DNA of 23,698 bases, taken from an uncultured Dorea sp. GTDB taxonomy: Bacteria > Bacillota > Clostridia > Lachnospirales > Lachnospiraceae. Below, piece after piece: positions 6,941 through 13,863 of this stretch. Every line of letters starts with the position of its first letter. Position 1 is the first letter of the stretch. Both the position numbers and the translations under genes were made by a program. The stretch covers positions 1-23,698 of the forward strand of contig CAJUAM010000044.1 of NCBI GenBank assembly GCA_910584615.1, written 5' to 3'. Below the pieces are notes generated by a model, which saw nothing but the letters and a program-made list of their open reading frames with translations, was not told the DNA's origin and ran no database searches.

Positions 6941-9511
6941 TCAACGCCTCAGGCAGCTCATAACTTCGAACATTCTTCTGATATCCACCGGTTTCGCCAA
7001 ATGCTCATTCATTCCGGCAGCCTTTGCCATTGCAACGTCCTCGTCAAACGCGTTGGCTGACAGCGCTATGATCGGCACGTCTTTCGCATCATCCCGGTCT
7101 AGCCCGCGGATCACGCGGGCGGCTTCATATCCGCTCATAACAGGCATCATTAAGTCCATGAGCACACAGTCAAATGCTCCCGCCTCAGATGCCGCAAACG
7201 CATCTACAGCAGCCTTTCCATTGTTAGCGGATACAACTTCCACTCCCGCATCCTTAAGCATAAACTCTACGATTTCACGGTTGATCTCGTTGTCCTCCAC
7301 CAGAAGAACGCGCATCCCAGAAACATTACTCCGTAAATCCTTCTCCTCGTTTACAGGATCCATATGCCACGCTCCATCGACCCGGATAGACAGAGTGATC
7401 TGTACTATGCTCCCTTCGCCCAGCCGGCTTTCTATCTCCACTGTCCCTTCCATCTGTTCCGCCAGCTTTTTAACAATGGACATACCAAGTCCAACACCGG
7501 CATAGTTGGTCCTGGCACCTTGATTCTCCTGGGTAAACGGCTCAAAAATATGCTTTTTGAAGTCTTCCCCGATACCGATCCCTGTATCTTCAATCTCAAA
7601 ACGATAATCTGCAATTCCGTTTTGGCAGGCCGTTTCTTTTACCCTGACAAATACAGAACCGTCAGGACGGTTATATTTAAGGGCATTGTCAATGACATTC
7701 ATTAATATCTGCTTTAAATCAAGAGGATTTCCGATCAGTCTGTTATGCTGCAAGTCGGCCTCCTTAAGTACCAGCCGGATCCCCTTCTCTTTTGCCTGGG
7801 CTGACATGACTGCAAAACAGCTTTCTAAAATATCGTGAATGTCAAAAGGTTCCTCCACCGCTGCCGGCCTTCCGCTCTCCAGTTTACTGACCTCCAGGAC
7901 GTGGTTTACCAGAGATAAAAGATGCTCTGCCGAGGCGCGGATCTTCTTCTGGCATTCCCTCTGCTGCTCAATGTCTTCCTGACTTTTCTCCATAATAGCC
8001 AGCATACCCAGAATCCCGTTGATTGGCGTACGCAGATCATGAGACATACGGGAAAGGAATTCACTCTTTGCCGAATTGGCCCGTCTGACCTTCTCAAGCA
8101 GCTCCATGATAGCCTGTTCCTGCTTTCTCCTTGTAACCATAGTCTCTGTAATATCCTGATGGTATCCGTTCAGACAGACTCCCGGTTTCTTGAATGTTTT
8201 GTCCGGTACACCGCCGCAGCGGACATAAATTTTCCCAAGCTCTGGGTGTTTCCAGGGATAGATCACCTCTGAGCGGCCGTTTTCCAATATCTCCCGCACC
8301 GCTTCCTGCACCATATCCACATAGTCGGGCTCAATATTTTCAAACCAGTGCCGGTAGCACTCCTGCGGATCAATCTCATCCGATACTCCAAGGAGGTGAC
8401 GCATAGTCCGATCCGTATACATCCTCGGCTGACATCCCTCTTCCAGCTCAATCGTCCAGATCCCGGTTCTGGCTCCCTCCAGAGTATCCTCCAGGCTCTT
8501 CCTTGCCTGCTGCTTATATTCTTCTTCCTGCTCCACCACGGCATTAACATCCCGCAGGGCAAAAATAGCGCAATTTTCTTTCGCCGTCTTTTCTATGGCA
8601 GAAAAATGGATCTCCAGATGTTTCAGTCTGTCGGAGCTGTCTTTCGCCTGATGCCGGACATAGAACTTCTTCTTTTCCCTGAGCTGGGCAAGCACATAGC
8701 TTTCCCGCGTCACCGCACGGATCCTCTCCTGATCAAGCGGGACTACATACCGGGAAATATACCGCTCCAAAGCCGCCTGATAGCCTGCCTCCCAATCCAT
8801 GCTCATCCATTCGCCGTCCCGGTATTTCTCGCATTTTCCTGTATCAAAGTTTACCTGATAGATTCCCAGATAATCCACACTGAGAGCCTGCAGTACACTA
8901 TAGCTCCTTTTTTGAAGCTCACGGACCAGATTCCTCCGCTTTAGGGACGACACGATAAAATATGCCGCAGTCTGAAGCATATTCGATGCGTATTCCAATG
9001 ACTTCACAGGCGGATTGTCAACGCCGTAAAATCCAATGACATTTTTTCCGTCATAGAGGGGAACCACTACAAGAGAGCGGATGTTCTGCTGTTTCAATAT
9101 CTGATACTGAAGAGGGGCATCTTCTCTGATTTCTTCCAGATTCTCAATTGCGATATGTCTGCCGACACTAAAATTCCGATACCAGTTCTCGCACACATTA
9201 GAGGGAACATTTTGGAGTTGCTCTTTTTCCGGTTTTACCCCATCAGCCACCCATTCATAAGTATTGTCGTCGCCGCCCTCATTATTTTTCTCAAATATAT
9301 AAGTACGTTCCCCATCAAGAGTTCTTCCCAGATGCGCAAGCAGCACCTCAAGTGACTGGTCCGGCGTCTCCTCCAGCAAAGCGATGCGAAGCCCCTCATT
9401 AATGACACCCGCCATATTCTGAACGCTCCTCATATCGCCGGGCTGCTCATAGTTTTTATAAGCCGTTTCATTCTGACTGTCCCGCCCAATAAATTCCCTT
9501 GTATCATCCAT
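6941..9511 (-). CDS. Cytoplasmic GAF/PAS hybrid sensor histidine kinase
   Basis: I place the start at the ATG at 9511, which has GGAGG 8 nt upstream, giving 856 aa. An ATG at 9547 and a GTG at 9559 are possible earlier starts. No membrane segment is seen. A GAF-like domain occupies about 50-190 (SLVVVPLYDGKNVIGFYGV), two PAS-like regions about 209-329 and 339-462 (the last ending GYHQDITE). HisKA follows with His491 (SRMSHDLRTPING), then HATPase (DTGIGIG, GVGLGM) and one receiver domain with Asp786 (CVLMDLMMPVMSG). It should sense an intracellular signal and pass phosphate to its own receiver. It lies 116 bp before hybrid kinase 1 in the same direction, and the pair is probably co-transcribed from the promoter at 9662-9690. 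The partner Hpt or regulator is not in the element. Confidence 0.9.
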   Translation of the reverse strand: MDDTREFIGRDSQNETAYKNYEQPGDMRSVQNMAGVINEGLRIALLEETPDQSLEVLLAHLGRTLDGERTYIFEKNNEGGDDNTYEWVADGVKPEKEQLQNVPSNVCENWYRNFSVGRHIAIENLEEIREDAPLQYQILKQQNIRSLVVVPLYDGKNVIGFYGVDNPPVKSLEYASNMLQTAAYFIVSSLKRRNLVRELQKRSYSVLQALSVDYLGIYQVNFDTGKCEKYRDGEWMSMDWEAGYQAALERYISRYVVPLDQERIRAVTRESYVLAQLREKKKFYVRHQAKDSSDRLKHLEIHFSAIEKTAKENCAIFALRDVNAVVEQEEEYKQQARKSLEDTLEGARTGIWTIELEEGCQPRMYTDRTMRHLLGVSDEIDPQECYRHWFENIEPDYVDMVQEAVREILENGRSEVIYPWKHPELGKIYVRCGGVPDKTFKKPGVCLNGYHQDITETMVTRRKQEQAIMELLEKVRRANSAKSEFLSRMSHDLRTPINGILGMLAIMEKSQEDIEQQRECQKKIRASAEHLLSLVNHVLEVSKLESGRPAAVEEPFDIHDILESCFAVMSAQAKEKGIRLVLKEADLQHNRLIGNPLDLKQILMNVIDNALKYNRPDGSVFVRVKETACQNGIADYRFEIEDTGIGIGEDFKKHIFEPFTQENQGARTNYAGVGLGMSIVKKLAEQMEGTVEIESRLGEGSIVQITLSIRVDGAWHMDPVNEEKDLRSNVSGMRVLLVEDNEINREIVEFMLKDAGVEVVSANNGKAAVDAFAASEAGAFDCVLMDLMMPVMSGYEAARVIRGLDRDDAKDVPIIALSANAFDEDVAMAKAAGMNEHLAKPVDIRRMFEVMSCLRR

Positions 9512-9661
9512 ATACCTGTCCTCCAATACAGACTTCTCTCCAGCCATAATCCACTTCACCTGTAAATTCTGGCACAGGGAAGAATCCTCCCAAAAAAATT
9601 CTGACTTTCATCCTTTGTAATCCCGACTGCTTTCCCACAAAAAAATATCAACACTTGTGCC

Positions 9662-9690
9662 ATGATACCATATACCCTACGGCACGTCAA
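9662..9690 (-). promoter_or_regulatory. Sigma-A-type promoter for the hybrid kinase genes
   Basis: On the minus strand TTGACG (9685-9690) is followed by a 17-bp spacer and TATCAT (9662-9667). It lies about 150 bp upstream of the chosen kinase start and just inside the right end of the element, so cargo expression does not depend on the host gene. Confidence 0.65.
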
Positions 9691-9729
9691 TATGCCGTTT
9701 CTTTTAGTTTCTGCATATTTTTCACCCTC

Positions 9730-9766
9730 CGTAGACATCATATCAGAATGCCCTCTTGTCTATTTA
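9730..9766. repeat. Right attachment site: inner arm plus core TATTTA
   Basis: The inverted-repeat arm at 9730-9752 (TATCAGAATGCC at 9741-9752 is the perfect part) is followed by the 8-bp spacer CTCTTGTC and the core copy at 9761-9766. Permease homology resumes immediately after the core. Spacing is identical to the left end. Confidence 0.8.
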
Positions 9767-9870
9767 AAATGGATTGGCTTCTTATGTCCATCGTTATCTT
9801 ATGCTTTATGGCAATGCTGTTATATACTCTTATCAATCTGCTTGAAAAATGGTGCCTGCGACATTATTGA
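9767..9870 (+). pseudogene. ABC transporter permease, displaced 3' end
   Basis: In the frame TTT-AAA-ATG-GAT-TGG the sequence encodes FKMDWLLMSIVILC and continues as a membrane helix to LLEKWCLRHY and stop at 9868-9870. This is the last transmembrane segment expected for the SsuC/TauC-like permease that breaks off at 2074. No start codon or ribosome site of its own is evident. It is the downstream part of the split gene, not a separate gene. Confidence 0.88.
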
Positions 9871-9917
9871 TAAGAAAATCCCATAAACTTTACAGACGCT
9901 TCTTTACGTAAGCAAAT

Positions 9918-9949
9918 AGGAGATGCATAGATCTTGCTACACATCTCCT
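9918..9949. terminator. Bidirectional hairpin between permease end and SIS gene
   Basis: The arms AGGAGATG (9918-9925) and CATCTCCT (9942-9949) extend inward by five more pairs including G-T wobbles, with a 6-nt loop. It lies between the convergent ends of the permease and the SIS gene. There is no good T-run on either strand, so termination may be weak. Its sequence is related to the terminator at 21232-21264. Confidence 0.5.
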
Positions 9950-9986
9950 GTATACATATTCAAATAATACATTCTTTCACTAATGA

Positions 9987-10634
9987 TTACAGTATTCCTA
10001 AAGCTTCCTCCTTCCAGTAATGGCGCTCTATCATCTCGCAGAGCGCATGATATACCGGAAGATGATATTCCTGCACACGATAGGTTTCCCCGGCAGGTAC
10101 TCTTATAGCAATGTCGCTGACTGCTGCCAGTTTTCCGCCGTCTTTCCCTGTCAGTACGATCACTCTCATTTTCTTTTGTTTCGCGACGATAGCAGCATTG
10201 ATGATATTTTTAGAATTTCCCGATGTACTGATCCCTAACAGCACATCCCCTTCTTTTCCCAGTCCATAGACCTGCTGCGCAAAGACAAACCATGGATTTA
10301 CATCATTTAAGAACGCCGTTGAAAAGGCTGTCTGATTTACAAGGGAAATTGCCGGGAGCGCGCCCTGCAGATTATCAGCAAATGTTTCGTCCGCTCCCTG
10401 TTTTATAAATTTATCTCTCATTGCCCGAGGCAGTTTTCTTTTCAGTGTAAATCCCTTTAACAATTCTCCCGCTATATGTTCGCAGTCCGAAGCGCTTCCG
10501 CCATTTCCGCACAGCAAAAGTTTTCCTCCATGATCATAACAAGAAAGGATATCTTCATATGCTTTTATCATTTCCGGAATACTGTTTTTCAGATCCGGAA
10601 AGCTTTCTATTAGTTTTTCAAGTACTTTATCCAT
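9987..10634 (-). CDS. GmhA-like SIS-domain phosphosugar isomerase
   Basis: This 215-aa protein belongs to the SIS-domain phosphosugar isomerases closest to GmhA (sedoheptulose-7-phosphate isomerase). It has the phosphosugar loop CGNGGSASD (42-50), a second loop GISTSGNSKN (134-143), and the set H53, E57, Q188, H196. These match in order and spacing the metal/catalytic residues of E. coli GmhA (H61, E65, Q172, H180). It is about 20 residues longer than GmhA because of an insert near 62-95. I prefer the ATG at 10634 over the TTG at 10640. It is the last gene of the importer operon, 11 bp after the permease, so the natural substrate is probably a phosphate of the imported compound, not a lipopolysaccharide heptose. 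Confidence 0.85.
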   Translation of the reverse strand: MDKVLEKLIESFPDLKNSIPEMIKAYEDILSCYDHGGKLLLCGNGGSASDCEHIAGELLKGFTLKRKLPRAMRDKFIKQGADETFADNLQGALPAISLVNQTAFSTAFLNDVNPWFVFAQQVYGLGKEGDVLLGISTSGNSKNIINAAIVAKQKKMRVIVLTGKDGGKLAAVSDIAIRVPAGETYRVQEYHLPVYHALCEMIERHYWKEEALGIL

Positions 10635-10645
10635 TTTCAATCCGC

Positions 10646-11476
10646 CTATCCTTTTACCGCTCCATCTGTTAATCCCGCGACTAACTGTTTCTGTACAGCC
10701 GCAAATATGACAAACACCGGCAATGCCAGCAAAATAGAACTTGCCATCATACTTCCCCAGCTTGTCTCATATTGTCCCACATAGTCCATGATCCCTGTCG
10801 GAAGAGTCCTTTTGCTTTTATCTGTCATTATGATCAGTGAGAACAAAAATTCCTGCCATGACAGGAAGAAGACATATGCGCCTGCGGCTCCAATCCCGGG
10901 CCTTAACAACGGCAGTACGACCCTGTAAAATGCCTGAAATTTCGATGCTCCGTCTACTCTTGCCGACTCCTCCAGTTCAACGGGTATTCCCTGTATAAAA
11001 CCTTTTAAAAGCCAGATTGCTACCGGAACCGTGTAAGCAAGATAACTGATGATAAGACCTGTGTAAGTATCGGTCAGATCAAGTCCGGATATGATCCGGT
11101 ATACCGGAACTGATATTGTCGCAAGGCAGATCATCTGGCTGAATAAAACCATCATCAAAAACACCTTTCTGCCCGGAAAATGTGTCCTTGTAAAGCCATA
11201 CGCTCCCATAAGGGATATGATGATCGTCAGGAATGTTGTGATCACCGCAACGATCAGACTGTTTTTAAAATATGTACGAAATGCCTCATAGCTGACAGCC
11301 TGCCTGAAATTTTCCAAAGTCCAGCGTTTTGGCAGGAATGTCACCGGAAGGGCGAACTGCTGCGTCGTATCTTTAAATGATACGGAAAACATCTGGACCA
11401 ACGGAAAACATACAAAAAACAGCAGAATAAAAAGTGACAGCAGCCAGCATATTTTTCCAATTCTTTTTTTACTCAT
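10646..11476 (-). CDS. CUT1 sugar ABC importer permease (MalG/LacG type)
   Basis: The 276-aa integral membrane protein has about six hydrophobic segments and the EAA loop ELEESARVDGASKFQAFYRV that docks to the ATPase. The N-terminus (KKRIGKICWLLSLFILLFFV) and the conserved PVTFLPKRWTLENF segment are typical of the second permease of CUT1 systems. It starts 10 bp after the upstream permease stop and would form the membrane channel with that protein, receiving substrate from the lipoprotein encoded at 12441-13721. No ATPase gene is near, so a shared MsmK-like ATPase elsewhere is likely. Confidence 0.93.
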   Translation of the reverse strand: MSKKRIGKICWLLSLFILLFFVCFPLVQMFSVSFKDTTQQFALPVTFLPKRWTLENFRQAVSYEAFRTYFKNSLIVAVITTFLTIIISLMGAYGFTRTHFPGRKVFLMMVLFSQMICLATISVPVYRIISGLDLTDTYTGLIISYLAYTVPVAIWLLKGFIQGIPVELEESARVDGASKFQAFYRVVLPLLRPGIGAAGAYVFFLSWQEFLFSLIIMTDKSKRTLPTGIMDYVGQYETSWGSMMASSILLALPVFVIFAAVQKQLVAGLTDGAVKG

Positions 11477-11486
11477 CTTACCGCCC

Positions 11487-12371
11487 CTATCTTTCCTTAT
11501 TTGTCAGTTTCAGATATATGACTGCCACGATCCCCACCAATACCATACTTATTACGGCAAGTCTTGAAGAAGCCCCCATGTTGGCATTTTTAAATGCCAT
11601 TTCATATATATATGTAACCGGGATATGAGTTTTATTCAAAGGCCCTCCCCCGGTCAGTACATATATGATCTCAAAATAATTAAAGGTCCATATTCCGGTA
11701 AGGAGCAATGTCGTTTTTATAATATCCGCCATGCCCGGCAGTGTAATGTAAAAAAATTTCTGAAACACATTCACCCCGTCCACAGCTCCAGCTTCATATA
11801 GTTCCTGAGGGATGCTCTGCAATCCTGCCATATACATCAAGGCTGAAAACCCGAACCCCTTCCAGACCGCAACCAAGATAGAAGCCCCCATTGCAAGCTG
11901 CGGCTCTCCCAGCCAGTCAACATACCTTTCTAATACGTTGATCCTCTGTAACGCGGCATTTAAAAACCCCAGCTGCGCATTATAGAAAAGCCTCCATATC
12001 ATAGCTGCCACTGTCCCGGGGATGATCCACGGCACGATGATCAGCGCCTTAAAAAAGGAATGGGCGAAAAATTTCCGGTTCACTGTCAAAGCCGCCCAAA
12101 GCCCCACAAGAAACTGCAGACACGTAACAAAGAATGTCCAGACAACCGCGTTTTTAAAGATCTGTATCGTTCCGGGATCCCTAAACAGTTTGATATATCC
12201 ATCCGCTCCTGTAAACTCCATCTTAAGACCTGCCAGATTATAATCATAAAACGACATGATCCCCTGATACACCATAGGGCCGAACAGTAAGGCTATCATC
12301 AGGATGATCGTCGGGGCCGTAAAGACAATTCCAAGCAGAGGCGAATCGTATCCTTTTTTCTTTTTGTTCAT
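11487..12371 (-). CDS. CUT1 sugar ABC importer permease (MalF/LacF type)
   Basis: The 294-aa protein has a basic N-terminus, a first helix (LLGIVFTAPTIILMIALLFG) and five further membrane segments. Its EAA loop is ELYEAGAVDGVNVFQKFFYI. ILTGGGP-like residues (VLTGGGPLNKT) before the last region are typical of MalF-type CUT1 permeases. AAGGAG lies 5 nt before the ATG. It follows the binding-protein gene after a 69-bp gap that contains a strong hairpin, and precedes the MalG-type gene by 10 bp. Confidence 0.93.
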   Translation of the reverse strand: MNKKKKGYDSPLLGIVFTAPTIILMIALLFGPMVYQGIMSFYDYNLAGLKMEFTGADGYIKLFRDPGTIQIFKNAVVWTFFVTCLQFLVGLWAALTVNRKFFAHSFFKALIIVPWIIPGTVAAMIWRLFYNAQLGFLNAALQRINVLERYVDWLGEPQLAMGASILVAVWKGFGFSALMYMAGLQSIPQELYEAGAVDGVNVFQKFFYITLPGMADIIKTTLLLTGIWTFNYFEIIYVLTGGGPLNKTHIPVTYIYEMAFKNANMGASSRLAVISMVLVGIVAVIYLKLTNKER

Positions 12372-12399
12372 TTTTTCTCCTTTTTGATATTAAATTTAT

Positions 12400-12433
12400 A
12401 AAATGCTGCAGCACCCTTTTACTGCAGCATTTT
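12400..12433 (-). terminator. Intercistronic hairpin after the binding-protein gene
   Basis: A perfect 12-bp stem (AAAATGCTGCAG / CTGCAGCATTTT) with a 10-nt loop lies just after the binding-protein stop and before the permease genes. It has only a modest T-rich tail, so it probably acts as a partial terminator and 3' stabiliser that gives more binding protein than permease. Confidence 0.7.
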
Positions 12434-12440
12434 AAAATTA

Positions 12441-13721
12441 TTATTCAAGTAATCCTCTGACTTCTTCTGCAGCTTTATCAAGGGCTGTCTTACTGTCAGC
12501 CTCTCCTAAGATCACACTCTGCGTCGCCATTCTTTGAATCTCAGCCATCTCAGGATAATTTGGCAATGTAGGTCTGAACAGGGCTTTTTCAAGCTGCTGC
12601 ATGATCTCATCCGGGTATTTCCTGTTTTCATTTAAAAACTTCGTTGCGGCATTTTTATTTGCCGGTGTTAAATCTACGATTTTTTCATTGATATCTTCAC
12701 GCGTAGTATATTTAATGAAATCCCATGCTAACTCCTTGTTCTCTGAATTTGCATTGATCCCAAGGTTGAATCCGCCCAGAGTTCCTATGGATGTTCCTCC
12801 TTTTGGCACCGGAAGCAGCGCAACCCCATAGTCCATATCAGGAGCCATGCTGGCTAATGTATCCTGCCCCCACTCTCCGTAATAAGCCATCGCGCACTGT
12901 CCGGAAGCAAAGAGCTTAAATGAATCATCTTCTCCGCGCCCTGCTACTCCCGGAGGACTGATCTTAGAACACTCATTCCAGAAATCCAAAGCTTCAATTC
13001 CTTCTTTACTGTTTAGAAGCACTTCTGTATGATCATCATTTATGAGAGACCCGCCCCCAGAAAATGTAAATGCGTCAACCATACACTGTACGGCATCTCC
13101 TGTGCCAATCCACGCAGCGATCCCATACTGGGTATCTGTTGTCATTTTCTTCCCATATTCAAGCAGTTCGTCCCACGTCTTTGGCGCTTTCTCCGGATCA
13201 AGTCCTGCTTTCTTGAACATCTCTTTATTATAGTAGAGCATACCCCATACACCTACGTCAAACGGCAGCCCGTATGTTTTGCCGAGATAGCTGCATGAAT
13301 CCCATGCTCCCGGAAAATAATCTTCTTTCAGGATACCCTCTTCCTTATCAATAAATTCTCCAAGATCATACACAAATCCAGAAGAAGCATACTGTCCGGT
13401 CCAGATCTGATCCATCATGACGATGTCCGGTCCCTTCCCCCCTGAAAGCGCAGTGATAAGCTTATCCCTCAGTTCCGTATAGGGAAATGCTGTGATCTCC
13501 ACTTCACAGTTATATTCCTTTTCAAACTCTTCTACCGCCTCATTCTGTGCTGTTTCAATATCTTTACTGGACTGCTGCAGCGTCCAGAAGACAAGTTTAT
13601 CACCGGACTGTTCCTCACTGGCAGTTTCCCCGCTGCTCTTTTCATTATTTCCGCCGCACCCGCTTATCATTCCTACGACAAAAGACATACACAATAACGC
13701 GGCAAATAATCTTTTCTTCAT
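12441..13721 (-). CDS. Extracellular sugar-binding lipoprotein of an ABC importer
   Basis: The 426-aa protein has a lipoprotein signal peptide with the lipobox ISGC and lipidated Cys22, then a Gly/Ser/Glu-rich linker and a family 1 solute-binding fold starting at KLVFWTLQQSSKD. Motifs include GKGPDIVMMDQIW and the later GQCAMAYYGEWGQ loop typical of CUT1 sugar-binding proteins. AAGGAG lies 7 nt upstream of the ATG, and a promoter is visible at 13788-13817. It delivers the substrate to the two downstream permeases. The ligand cannot be read from the sequence. A mono- or oligosaccharide or sugar-like polyol fits the family and the adjacent kinase and YesMN genes. Confidence 0.93.
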   Translation of the reverse strand: MKKRLFAALLCMSFVVGMISGCGGNNEKSSGETASEEQSGDKLVFWTLQQSSKDIETAQNEAVEEFEKEYNCEVEITAFPYTELRDKLITALSGGKGPDIVMMDQIWTGQYASSGFVYDLGEFIDKEEGILKEDYFPGAWDSCSYLGKTYGLPFDVGVWGMLYYNKEMFKKAGLDPEKAPKTWDELLEYGKKMTTDTQYGIAAWIGTGDAVQCMVDAFTFSGGGSLINDDHTEVLLNSKEGIEALDFWNECSKISPPGVAGRGEDDSFKLFASGQCAMAYYGEWGQDTLASMAPDMDYGVALLPVPKGGTSIGTLGGFNLGINANSENKELAWDFIKYTTREDINEKIVDLTPANKNAATKFLNENRKYPDEIMQQLEKALFRPTLPNYPEMAEIQRMATQSVILGEADSKTALDKAAEEVRGLLE

Positions 13722-13787
13722 ATCATTTCTCCTTTTTTTATCTTTGCAAGGTTACTTTTAGAAATGCACTTCTATTACTTTAAAGCA

Positions 13788-13817
13788 ATTATATAATATG
13801 CGCTCTCTTTCTCACAA
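13788..13817 (-). promoter_or_regulatory. Promoter of the importer operon
   Basis: On the minus strand TTGTGA (13812-13817) and TATAAT (13788-13793) are 18 bp apart, about 67 bp before the binding-protein ATG. It lies in the gap after the YesN-like gene, which may bind near here; no direct-repeat operator is obvious. Confidence 0.55.
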
Positions 13818-13863
13818 CGTATCATTTCTGACATATTTTCTACTTTTTTTACTTCATTCTCAT

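Larger units (their letters stand above)
2075..9766. mobile_element. 7.7-kb serine-recombinase element with histidine-kinase cargo
   Basis: The element interrupts the permease gene. Both ends are visible: TATTTA occurs at 2069-2074 and again at 9761-9766, and removal of one copy plus the 7,692 bp between them restores the permease reading frame. Inside each core copy, separated by exactly 8 bp, lies a perfect 12-bp inverted repeat (GGCATTCTGATA at 2083-2094, its complement at 9741-9752). The arms extend imperfectly to 2105 and 9730, matching at 19 of 23 positions. This layout fits attL/attR of a large serine integrase. Contents, all on the minus strand, are recombinase, a 54-aa protein and two hybrid histidine kinases. 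No relaxase, capsid, replication or transfer gene is present, so movement between cells would need help or another mechanism. Confidence 0.9.

Noticed and set aside
6939..6944. A perfect TTGACA before hybrid kinase 1
   Set aside because: No -10-like hexamer lies 15-19 bp downstream, and the box overlaps the stop codon of the preceding gene. Readthrough from the upstream promoter is simpler.
6852..7505. A 217-codon plus-strand open frame
   Set aside because: It lies antisense to the receiver and HATPase region of hybrid kinase 2, and its Ser/Ala-rich product is a typical shadow of that gene.
8348..8944. A 198-codon plus-strand open frame
   Set aside because: It is antisense to the PAS region of hybrid kinase 2 and has no motif or ribosome site.
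9556..9741. A 61-codon minus-strand open frame whose stop overlaps a GTG start of the second hybrid kinase
   Set aside because: It runs across the promoter at 9662-9690 and begins in the attachment arm, so it would start upstream of its own transcription start. The kinase has a better start at 9511.
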